Shown piece by piece: positions 1 through 6,106 of a DNA stretch of 13,080 bases. Both the position numbers and the translations under genes were made by a program. This DNA is from SAR324 cluster bacterium (GTDB lineage Bacteria; SAR324; NAC60-12). How positions within the stretch are numbered: the stretch's first letter is position 1; each line of letters starts with the position of its first letter. Where the stretch lies: the NCBI GenBank assembly GCA_028822475.1, contig JAPKDT010000031.1, positions 1 through 13,080 of the forward strand, given 5' to 3'. The notes under the pieces are model-generated. The model did no database searches. It had not been told where the DNA came from and saw only the letters and a program-made list of their open reading frames with translations.

Positions 1-686
1 GGAAACTGTTCCAGGAAATAGCGAATATCTTCCGGATTTTTTGAATCTTTTACTAACTTCCAGGTTGACTCAACTGCTTCTGAAACCATCCTTTTTTCCC
101 GCAGGTCAAGTTCTTTTTTCCCTTTTGTTTCATGTGGATACTGTCCGTATTCACGTTGTTTTTCTTTGTCCATGATTGTCAGAATTTTATCCGCGTCGAG
201 CAATATTTGCCATGGTACACGCCCCTCTGCAGACAGGTTAAATGAATAGTCACCAACGTTCAGCCTGACGTTTTCTGCATGAGCGGCTTTGCGGAAATCT
301 GCTTCAGTAACCCAGATCAGAAACTGTTCACTTAAGACCCCGCTGGTTCCGCCTTTTGATTTTTGCAGACTATATGAGGTGGAGTAATCTCTTTCATTTA
401 AATTTATTATACCCTGCTCAGTTTCAAGAACCAGATCCTTACCTTTGAAAAAAGAAAAACGATCGGCATGTTTGATTGTCAATTTAATATCCTGATCCGC
501 ACAGATCACTTTGCCAGAACATTCCTTGACGGCCACCAGTTCGATTTCTTTACCACCTTTCCCCGTTATGAACGGTTTAGTCGTAAAACGAGTCACGTCT
601 TCCTGTTCATAATAAACTGTCTGCACTGGTTTGATGGAACAGCCGGCCAAAGACAACAAGGCAAGAAGCAAAATATAAATACGCAT
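1..686 (-). CDS. Putative outer-membrane or periplasmic lipoprotein, 3' end outside window
   Basis: Partial gene: 228 complete codons are visible and the frame is still open at the window edge. I do not recognise the family. The N-terminus, MRIYILLLALLSLAGC, is a short signal peptide ending in a lipobox (LAGC, Cys16), so the mature protein should be lipid-anchored at that cysteine. The next ~150 residues look like a soluble beta-rich domain (many alternating polar and hydrophobic residues) with no motif I can name. The last visible part becomes charged and helical and ends in FLEQFP. In other proteins, W...K.S..PEDI.-FL..FP patterns of this kind begin TPR-like helical repeats, so such repeats may follow outside the window. 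The start is supported by an AGGA box five bases upstream of the ATG. It lies 55 bases downstream of galE on the same strand and may be co-transcribed with it. The protein is too short for the ordinary long-ORF criterion only because it is cut; the lipobox makes the gene call fairly safe. Confidence 0.8.
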   Translation of the reverse strand, partial: MRIYILLLALLSLAGCSIKPVQTVYYEQEDVTRFTTKPFITGKGGKEIELVAVKECSGKVICADQDIKLTIKHADRFSFFKGKDLVLETEQGIINLNERDYSTSYSLQKSKGGTSGVLSEQFLIWVTEADFRKAAHAENVRLNVGDYSFNLSAEGRVPWQILLDADKILTIMDKEKQREYGQYPHETKGKKELDLREKRMVSEAVESTWKLVKDSKNPEDIRYFLEQF

Positions 687-691
687 AATAG

Positions 692-695
692 TCCT
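692..695 (-). promoter_or_regulatory. Ribosome binding site of the lipoprotein gene
   Basis: AGGA on the minus strand, five bases before the ATG at 684-686. It is one of the clearer Shine-Dalgarno matches in the left block (galE and the VOC gene have none) and fixes the lipoprotein start. Confidence 0.55.
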
Positions 696-741
696 ATTTG
701 ATTATTATAAAATAGCTTTGATCATAAACTGTTCTTATTCT

Positions 742-1731
742 TCAGGGCTTTGAACTCTGGTTATAAGCACGCAGGGTTGTTTTAAGTAGTGTATGAGCGT
801 CACTGTGTTTTGCTCTCCAGCCGAGTAGCTCTGCGGCCAGATCCGCTTTAGCAAGTACAACAGCGGGATCTCCCACCCGCCGCGGGCCAAGAGTAACTTT
901 GAATTCTGCAGCACATACTTCACGGGCAATCCGCAAAACTTCGAGCACGCTCAAACCGTTGGATGTACCTAAATTTACCAGCAGATCCTGTTTTTTATCA
1001 TTTAAATAATCCAATGCACGCAGATGCGCGTCTGCCAGATCAGTAACATGCACATAATCACGTATGCAACTGCCATCCTCAGTTTCATAGTCGGTTCCAA
1101 AAACTTCTACTTTATCACGCTTACCCATAATTGTTTCGAGCACAATCGGCAGCAAATTATTCGGTTGCTGTTCCAAACCGTTCAGTTCTCCATCGACGTC
1201 ATAACCTGCCGCGTTGAAGTAACGCAGACTACAATAACGTAGGCCACGGAGTTGACTGTACCAGCGTAGCAGGTTTTCAATCCCAAGTTTTGTGTAACCA
1301 TAAAAGTTCATTGGTTCAGTAGGATGTGCCTCATCCATCGGCAGATATTGCGGTTCTCCGTAAACCGCGGCACTCGAGGAAAAAACAAAATTTTTCACAT
1401 TCGCAGCCGTTGCTGCATTGAGCAGATTAATGGTTCCGCACAAATTATTTTCCGCATATTTTTCCGGTTCTATCATCGACTCTCCTGCAGCTTTCAAAGC
1501 AGCTAGGTGGATTACTGAATCCACACCTTCCATGGCGGACTTTAATTGTTCCGGAAAGAGTATATCACCAAAAATAAAAGGAATTCCGCTTAGCAGGTTT
1601 TCACGCAAACCACTGCTCAAATTGTCAAAAACGATCGGCGATTTTCCTGCGTCACGCAGCGCTTTAACAACATGTGAACCTATGTAGCCTGCTCCACCGA
1701 CAACTAGAATTTTTTGCTTTTCAGTACTCAT
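742..1731 (-). CDS. galE: UDP-glucose 4-epimerase
   Basis: 329 aa, close to the usual 330-340 of GalE. It interconverts UDP-glucose and UDP-galactose in the cytoplasm with tightly bound NAD, feeding galactose into lipopolysaccharide and exopolysaccharide. Visible motifs of the extended short-chain dehydrogenase fold: GGAGYIG (residues 12-18, NAD binding); SSSAAVYG (118-125, catalytic Ser region); the YxxxK pair Tyr144/Lys148 in NFYGYTK; YFNAAG (171-176); and a GalE-typical stretch at 212-229 with GSCIRDYVHV that lines the UDP-sugar site. No residue of the active site appears missing. The start is the first ATG immediately before the dinucleotide-binding strand; no good Shine-Dalgarno sequence precedes it. 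It is the fourth gene of the leftward set, 103 bases after the VOC gene. Related 4-epimerases acting on UDP-GlcNAc are hard to exclude by eye, but the overall match is to GalE. Confidence 0.92.
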   Translation of the reverse strand: MSTEKQKILVVGGAGYIGSHVVKALRDAGKSPIVFDNLSSGLRENLLSGIPFIFGDILFPEQLKSAMEGVDSVIHLAALKAAGESMIEPEKYAENNLCGTINLLNAATAANVKNFVFSSSAAVYGEPQYLPMDEAHPTEPMNFYGYTKLGIENLLRWYSQLRGLRYCSLRYFNAAGYDVDGELNGLEQQPNNLLPIVLETIMGKRDKVEVFGTDYETEDGSCIRDYVHVTDLADAHLRALDYLNDKKQDLLVNLGTSNGLSVLEVLRIAREVCAAEFKVTLGPRRVGDPAVVLAKADLAAELLGWRAKHSDAHTLLKTTLRAYNQSSKP

Positions 1732-1834
1732 TTATAATAGTTTTTAAAATTTATGGCTGCCACAGTCATTTCGATAGTATGGATAAATTCGGAAGTTACT
1801 CTGAATTTAATTGACTGCAGACAAGGGAGTCACA

Positions 1835-2347
1835 TTATTCGGCAGTTGGATCTTCAACGACTTCGTAGAGTACACCAAAAGCTGAGTCTTCATGAGATTT
1901 TGGATGCAGGAAAAATACTGTCGTTCCTCGTGAACCCGGACGAGGTGCTTCGTCAATAATACGGAAATTCTTTGCTTTAAAAAAATCAAACGCCACCTGT
2001 GCGTTTTTAACGCGTAAACCAACATGCGCCAGACCGCCTCGGCCGCCGTTTCTATCAAGCTGTTTTTGAACAGGAGAGTCTGCTGACATAGGTTCCACCA
2101 GTTGAATTAAATTTGGGCTTTCACCAATCTGCAGTAAAACCTCCCTGACCTGATCACGTCCCCCGATTTCTTCACGATGTAACTCACGGAAACCAATCTG
2201 CTGATACATGCGTACCTGACTTTCCAAATCACCTGCACAAACTGCAATTGCGATATGATCAACAAACAGAAACCCCGGAGGTTCGTATACCTCTAGTTCA
2301 GAAAATACGGAGTCAGAAATTTTGTCAGTAGGAATTTTTACAGGCAT
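1835..2347 (-). CDS. mce: Methylmalonyl-CoA epimerase-like VOC-fold protein
   Basis: 170 aa. This is a vicinal-oxygen-chelate (glyoxalase-like) protein with two beta-alpha-beta-beta-beta modules. The first starts at VDHIAIAV (29-36) and the second at LAHVGLRV (106-113). Four candidate metal ligands are His31, Gln82, His108 and Glu162. Their spacing (51, 26, 54) is close to that I recall for the H-Q-H-E set of methylmalonyl-CoA epimerase, and the FLHPKS...GVLYEVVE ending is also typical of that enzyme. The family converts (S)- to (R)-methylmalonyl-CoA in propionate and odd-chain or branched-chain degradation. It carries about 25 extra N-terminal residues compared with a minimal epimerase, so a shorter start is conceivable, but there is no later Met before the fold. 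No Shine-Dalgarno is visible. No mutase or carboxylase gene is in the window; the neighbours are sugar-nucleotide genes, so another VOC function remains possible. Confidence 0.75.
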   Translation of the reverse strand: MPVKIPTDKISDSVFSELEVYEPPGFLFVDHIAIAVCAGDLESQVRMYQQIGFRELHREEIGGRDQVREVLLQIGESPNLIQLVEPMSADSPVQKQLDRNGGRGGLAHVGLRVKNAQVAFDFFKAKNFRIIDEAPRPGSRGTTVFFLHPKSHEDSAFGVLYEVVEDPTAE

Positions 2348-2487
2348 TATTATATTTTACAGCTAGTGACAGAAGATTGTCTTTTTGTAAAACGTTGCTG
2401 GTGTTAGCGAAAAAGGCACATAAGGTAAAAAATCGTTTTTAGGTTTTTTCTATTTTCACAAACTTTTAAAACTGTTGTTCACAAGCT

Positions 2488-3423
2488 TTAAACATATAGT
2501 CCAGCCGTTGCAGAGAGCTGCTCATAATATTGCTGCACTCCTTCTTCGAGCGACATGAATTCTTTGCTGTATCCGGCAGCACGCAACTTATCAAGTCCGG
2601 CTTCAGTGAATTCCTGGTATTTACCATGCAGGTCCTCCGGAAAAGGAATGCTTTCGATTTCACCGCTTCCGTGGAGGCTTTTGAGAGTGGTGGCAATATC
2701 CTCAAAACTGCGTGCTTTTCCGGTACCGGCATTGAAAATACCGCTGGTTTTGGATTCATAAAAATGCAGATTGATTTTCACTGTGTCTGCCACATGAATA
2801 AAATCCCTCCTGAAACTTCTGCTGCCTTCGAAAAGTTTCATCTTTCCTGTTTCCTGCAACTGCTGAAAAAGATGGAACGCTACCGAGGCCATACGGCCTT
2901 TATGATTTTCCTGAGGACCATAAACATTGAAGTAACGCAGTCCCAAAACTTGGCTTTTGACTTGCGGTAAGACTCGGCGCACATAATTATCGAAGGCAAA
3001 TTTGGAAAAACCATACACATTCAACGGATATTCCGCTTCACGTTTTTCAACAAAACCAGCCTTGCCGTTACCGTACACAGAAGCACTGGAGGCATAAAGA
3101 AAATCAATACTGTTTTCCAGACAATGATTGAGCAGCGTTTTGGAATATTCATAATTATTGGACATCATGTATTTACCGTCCTGCTCTGTAGTCGAAGAGC
3201 AGGCGCCCTGATGAAAAATCGTGCTCACGTTTTGAAACGTATTGAGCTTCTGCAAGAATTCATCTTTATCGATATAATCTGCCATGGAAAGACTGTTCAG
3301 ATTGAGATGCTTTTCTGCTTTACTCAAATTATCGACCACAAGAATATCTTCTTCTCCTGCCTCATTCAGACCTTTGACAATATTACTGCCGATAAATCCG
3401 GCTCCGCCCGTAACAACGATCAT
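2488..3423 (-). CDS. hldD: ADP-L-glycero-D-manno-heptose 6-epimerase
   Basis: 311 aa, almost the same length as E. coli HldD (RfaD). It epimerises C6'' of ADP-D-glycero-beta-D-manno-heptose to give ADP-L-glycero-D-manno-heptose, the donor for the inner core of lipopolysaccharide; the enzyme is cytoplasmic and uses bound NADP. The N-terminus MIVVTGGAGFIGSN (Rossmann motif, 5-12) followed by VVDNLSKAEKHLNL and ADYIDK is a family signature, as is GACSSTTE (73-80) with DGKYMM just after. Catalytic YxxxK is Tyr137/Lys141 in NVYGFSK; ASSASVYG (111-118) supplies the Ser/Thr; Lys175 in the NHKGRMAS stretch is the second family lysine. RDFIHVAD (206-213) lines the substrate pocket. The start codon overlaps the rfaE2 stop as ATGA, so translation is probably coupled and the two successive steps of the pathway are made together. 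Confidence 0.95.
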   Translation of the reverse strand: MIVVTGGAGFIGSNIVKGLNEAGEEDILVVDNLSKAEKHLNLNSLSMADYIDKDEFLQKLNTFQNVSTIFHQGACSSTTEQDGKYMMSNNYEYSKTLLNHCLENSIDFLYASSASVYGNGKAGFVEKREAEYPLNVYGFSKFAFDNYVRRVLPQVKSQVLGLRYFNVYGPQENHKGRMASVAFHLFQQLQETGKMKLFEGSRSFRRDFIHVADTVKINLHFYESKTSGIFNAGTGKARSFEDIATTLKSLHGSGEIESIPFPEDLHGKYQEFTEAGLDKLRAAGYSKEFMSLEEGVQQYYEQLSATAGLYV

Positions 3424-3917
3424 GCTTGCTCCATAATTAAATTGACAATACCTGTGGTGGATTTCCCTTCAACAAAACTAACAACCTCCACCCTTCCTCC
3501 ATTTTTTGTAACAGTTTGATAACCTACAATATCCTCCGCAAGATAGTCACCGCCTTTAACTAGTACATCCGGAAGCACAGTTTCAATTAAGCGCGCTGGC
3601 GTTTCTTCATCAAATATTACAACGCAGTCAATGGCTTCAAGCGCACTTAGTAATAAAGCACGATCTGCTTGAGACATGATTGGACGGCTCAGACCTTTTA
3701 ATTTACGTACAGACGAATCAGAGTTAAGCCCCAGGATGAAGATATCAGCAAATGCGGCAGCTGTCTGCAAATACCTGATGTGACCTGCATGCAGCAAATC
3801 AAAACAACCGTTGGTAAAAACCAGACTCCGGCCTTCATTACGCCATTTCCGGACTTGCTCTGCAATCTCGGAGAATGCTGTTATTTTATAATCAGTAAAT
3901 GTGTTTTCTGTAGGCAT
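3420..3917 (-). CDS. rfaE2: D-glycero-beta-D-manno-heptose 1-phosphate adenylyltransferase (stand-alone RfaE2)
   Basis: 165 aa nucleotidyltransferase that joins ATP and heptose-1-phosphate to form ADP-D-glycero-beta-D-manno-heptose, the substrate of HldD encoded next to it. Motifs seen: FTNGCFD (34-40), the HxGH nucleotide-binding signature HAGH (43-46), LNSDSSVRKLKG (64-75), KGGDY (121-125) and KSTT (152-155), which corresponds to the C-terminal ATP-binding motif of the family. The kinase (RfaE1) half of the fused E. coli HldE is absent, so the heptose-7-phosphate kinase, isomerase and GmhB phosphatase must be elsewhere. It is first in the leftward set, ends in an ATGA overlap with hldD, and begins about 220 bases from the start of the divergent ppiD. 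A weak purine-rich site (GAAAG) lies about 9 bases before the ATG. Confidence 0.94.
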   Translation of the reverse strand: MPTENTFTDYKITAFSEIAEQVRKWRNEGRSLVFTNGCFDLLHAGHIRYLQTAAAFADIFILGLNSDSSVRKLKGLSRPIMSQADRALLLSALEAIDCVVIFDEETPARLIETVLPDVLVKGGDYLAEDIVGYQTVTKNGGRVEVVSFVEGKSTTGIVNLIMEQA

Positions 3918-3949
3918 CTGTTTTCTTTCAAAGTGAGAGCGCTTATTTT

Positions 3950-3958
3950 AGCATAACA
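3950..3958 (-). promoter_or_regulatory. Possible extended -10 promoter for the rfaE2-hldD operon
   Basis: On the minus strand TGTTATGCT matches an extended -10 element (TGnTATnnT), about 33 bases before the rfaE2 ATG. The matching -35 region is weak, so this is a tentative call based on position at the head of the leftward operon and on the -10 box alone. Confidence 0.3.
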
Positions 3959-4043
3959 ACCCCTTGAAAACGAATTAAAAATGACGGACGAGGCTTGTAA
4001 AACAAAAGAAATAAATAACACTATTTAGGCACCGATACTGAGT

Positions 4044-4072
4044 TTGACTTGCAAGAATGTCGAAAATAAAAT
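4044..4072 (+). promoter_or_regulatory. Sigma70-type promoter of ppiD
   Basis: TTGACT (4044-4049) and TAAAAT (4067-4072) are separated by exactly 17 bases, a near-consensus housekeeping promoter. Transcription should begin near 4079, giving a leader of about 60 bases before the ATG at 4138. The box overlaps an upstream in-frame ATG (4057), which would lie before the transcription start and so could not be used from this promoter. Confidence 0.65.
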
Positions 4073-4128
4073 CTAATAGAGGGTTATTTATTACCTTAAG
4101 TGCAGACATCACAAAAATAAAACAAAAC

Positions 4129-4132
4129 AGGA
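4129..4132 (+). promoter_or_regulatory. Ribosome binding site deciding the ppiD start
   Basis: AGGA five bases before the ATG at 4138. The upstream candidate ATG at 4057 has only a weak CAAGA before it. Together with the promoter position this favours 4138. Confidence 0.55.
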
Positions 4133-4137
4133 CTCGG

Positions 4138-6036
4138 ATGATTCAGGAATTAAGAGAATATTCAAATAACATATTTTTCAAACTTCTCATGGGCGTAATT
4201 GCGGTAACCTTCGTGTTATCGTTTGGAGTAGGCGGTTTACTTGGTGACCGCAAGGAAGTTGTGGCGATAGTCAATGACCAGGAAATTTTACTCAAAGAGT
4301 ACCGAGAAGCATATCAAAACCGGCTTAGTTCTTTGCAGCAGCAGTTTGGAGAAAACGCAGAACAATTCGCGGAACAGCTTAATTTGCGACAGCAGGTTTT
4401 CAATCAACTGATTGACCGGCATCTGCTCTTGACTGATGCAGCCGAGCTAAATCTGGTAGCAACTGATTTAGAACTTCAGGACTTTATCCGCACGCAGTCA
4501 TTTTTTCAACAAAACGGTCAGTTTGATTATGACACTTATGAAACAGTTTTGAGTCAAAACCGGATCGTGCGTCACGAGTATGAAACTTCTTTGAGAGCAG
4601 ACATTCTACTGACCAAAAAACAACAGTTACTGGGCACAGGACTGGTGATAAACGACAACGAAGTTGAACAGACTTTCCGCAGAAATTTTGAAAAAATTGA
4701 AGTTGAGTATGTATATTTTGATCCAAGTATTTTTGTTGAAAAAACAACTGCAAGTGACGCTGAGCTAAGAACATACCTGCAGGATAATCCTCAGAAATTT
4801 CAAACACTGAATCAGTTCCGCATGGAATATTTCACAATTTCTGCTGACTACTACCAGGACAATGTAAATGTTCGGGAACGTGAAGTACGTCGTTATTACA
4901 AAAAATACGCGGATAATTATGTTACTCCGCCGGAAGTCAAAGCTCGACATATTCTGGTCAAACTAGTTCCGGACGCACCTGAAAATGAACAACAGGAAAA
5001 GCGTGAGCAGCTCAAAAAATTGCTGGCTGAAATCAAGGCAGGATCTTCATTCGAGGAACTGGCCAAAGAACATTCCGAAGATGGAACCTCAACTGAAGGC
5101 GGTGATTTGGGTTGGTTTAAGCCCGGTGAAATGGTCCCTGCTTTTGAATCCGCCGCTTTTGCCCTTGAAGCAGGACAAGTGAGTGAAATCGTTCAGTCTC
5201 CTTTTGGACTGCACCTGATTAAAGTCGAAGAACGCAAGGACGAAATCACAAAATCTCTGGATGACGCACGCGAGGAAATCACGCTCATCCTCACCGAAAG
5301 TCGGTCAATAAAACGGCTGGAAGAAGACCTCGATCGCTTAGCAGGACTCGCCGGTGAGGCCTTTACTGAAGAAGCACAGAAATTGAACAGAGAGGTTCTT
5401 AACGCAGAATGGTTTGACAGTAATGATGTCATTCCAGGACTTGGCTCCGCCACCGCGCTTGTGCCTGAATTACTGAGTCGGAAATCCGGTGAAATGGGTG
5501 TCTGGAAACGTAACCCTGTTTTGGGACATGTAATCTACCGTCTCAGTGAAACAAAAATTCCTGAGACACGCCTTTTTGAAGATGCAAAGGAAGACGTTTA
5601 TACGGCAGTGCGTTTAGAAAAAGCAAAAGCAGTTGCCATTGAAACAGCCAAAAAAGTTTTAACTCAGGTTCAGGCAGGCACAACATTAACTAAACTTGTT
5701 AAAAAACATGGACTCAAAGCCGAAACACTGGAATTTACTGCAAACACAAGGTTCCTGCCAAACATTGGTGATAATACTGAGTTCCGTAAAGTCGGTTTGC
5801 ATTTAAATGAAAATTCGCGTTTTGGCTTAAGCCTGGATGGAAACAGGGCAGACCTGATTCAATTCAATAAACGCAGTTTGAACGAGGATAAATCGCTCGA
5901 GGAAAAAGACAAAGTCAGAGCGCAGTTGCTCCAGAACTTGCAGCAGGCCCTACTCAGTAAAGAATTGAAACGTTTACGTGATTCAGCCTCTATTGAGGTA
6001 ATTAATCCGGTGTTTGGTACACCAGGTTCTTCATGA
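4138..6036 (+). CDS. ppiD: PpiD-type membrane-anchored periplasmic foldase (peptidyl-prolyl isomerase)
   Basis: 632 aa from the chosen start, close to the 623 of E. coli PpiD. PpiD is tethered in the inner membrane and helps newly exported envelope proteins leave the Sec translocon and fold. Layout: a short cytoplasmic N-terminus (MIQELREYSNN); one membrane segment at about residues 13-36 (LLMGVIAVTFVLSFGVGGLL); a SurA-like helical chaperone region to about 260; a parvulin domain at about 267-365; then a long C-terminal chaperone part. In the parvulin domain, the family residues are present: His271 (ARHIL), GGDLGW (321-326), Phe336 and GLHLIKV (357-363). The domain may therefore be catalytically active, unlike that of E. 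coli PpiD, which is reported to lack activity. I chose ATG 4138 over the in-frame ATG 4057 because the protein then begins like other PpiDs, has an AGGA box, and is downstream of the likely promoter. It heads a rightward block; recC begins 70 bases after its stop. Confidence 0.9.
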   Translation: MIQELREYSNNIFFKLLMGVIAVTFVLSFGVGGLLGDRKEVVAIVNDQEILLKEYREAYQNRLSSLQQQFGENAEQFAEQLNLRQQVFNQLIDRHLLLTDAAELNLVATDLELQDFIRTQSFFQQNGQFDYDTYETVLSQNRIVRHEYETSLRADILLTKKQQLLGTGLVINDNEVEQTFRRNFEKIEVEYVYFDPSIFVEKTTASDAELRTYLQDNPQKFQTLNQFRMEYFTISADYYQDNVNVREREVRRYYKKYADNYVTPPEVKARHILVKLVPDAPENEQQEKREQLKKLLAEIKAGSSFEELAKEHSEDGTSTEGGDLGWFKPGEMVPAFESAAFALEAGQVSEIVQSPFGLHLIKVEERKDEITKSLDDAREEITLILTESRSIKRLEEDLDRLAGLAGEAFTEEAQKLNREVLNAEWFDSNDVIPGLGSATALVPELLSRKSGEMGVWKRNPVLGHVIYRLSETKIPETRLFEDAKEDVYTAVRLEKAKAVAIETAKKVLTQVQAGTTLTKLVKKHGLKAETLEFTANTRFLPNIGDNTEFRKVGLHLNENSRFGLSLDGNRADLIQFNKRSLNEDKSLEEKDKVRAQLLQNLQQALLSKELKRLRDSASIEVINPVFGTPGSS

Positions 6037-6051
6037 TTTTAGACTTTAGAC

Positions 6052-6085
6052 TGATCACTGTTCATTGAGCATTGTACAGTGATCA
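6052..6085. repeat. Perfect 10-bp inverted repeat in the ppiD-recC leader
   Basis: TGATCACTGT (6052-6061) and ACAGTGATCA (6076-6085) are exact inverted copies around a 14-base spacer. A third TGATCA lies at 6094-6099, so three GATC sites fall within 46 bases just before the recC start at 6107. No T-run follows, so it is not a standard intrinsic terminator. It may be an operator or an mRNA hairpin affecting recC translation; recC has no clear Shine-Dalgarno sequence. Confidence 0.6.
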
Positions 6086-6106
6086 CAGACAAATGATCAT
6101 TGACGA

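Noticed and set aside
2394..2402. GCTGGTGT resembling the E. coli Chi site GCTGGTGG
   Set aside because: The last base differs, and Chi sequences vary between lineages; with RecC in the window it is tempting but unsupported.
2388..2460. AT-only hairpin (AAAAA...TTTTT) after hldD, considered as terminator
   Set aside because: The stem has no GC pairs and would be unstable; not good enough to call as a terminator.
2530..2970. Plus-strand open frame of 146 codons opposite hldD
   Set aside because: It lies entirely antisense to a clearly recognised hldD gene and has no motif; a shadow frame.
4057..4137. Upstream 27-codon extension of ppiD starting at ATG 4057
   Set aside because: It has a weak ribosome site, overlaps a near-consensus promoter, and is not needed for the PpiD fold; ATG 4138 is preferred.
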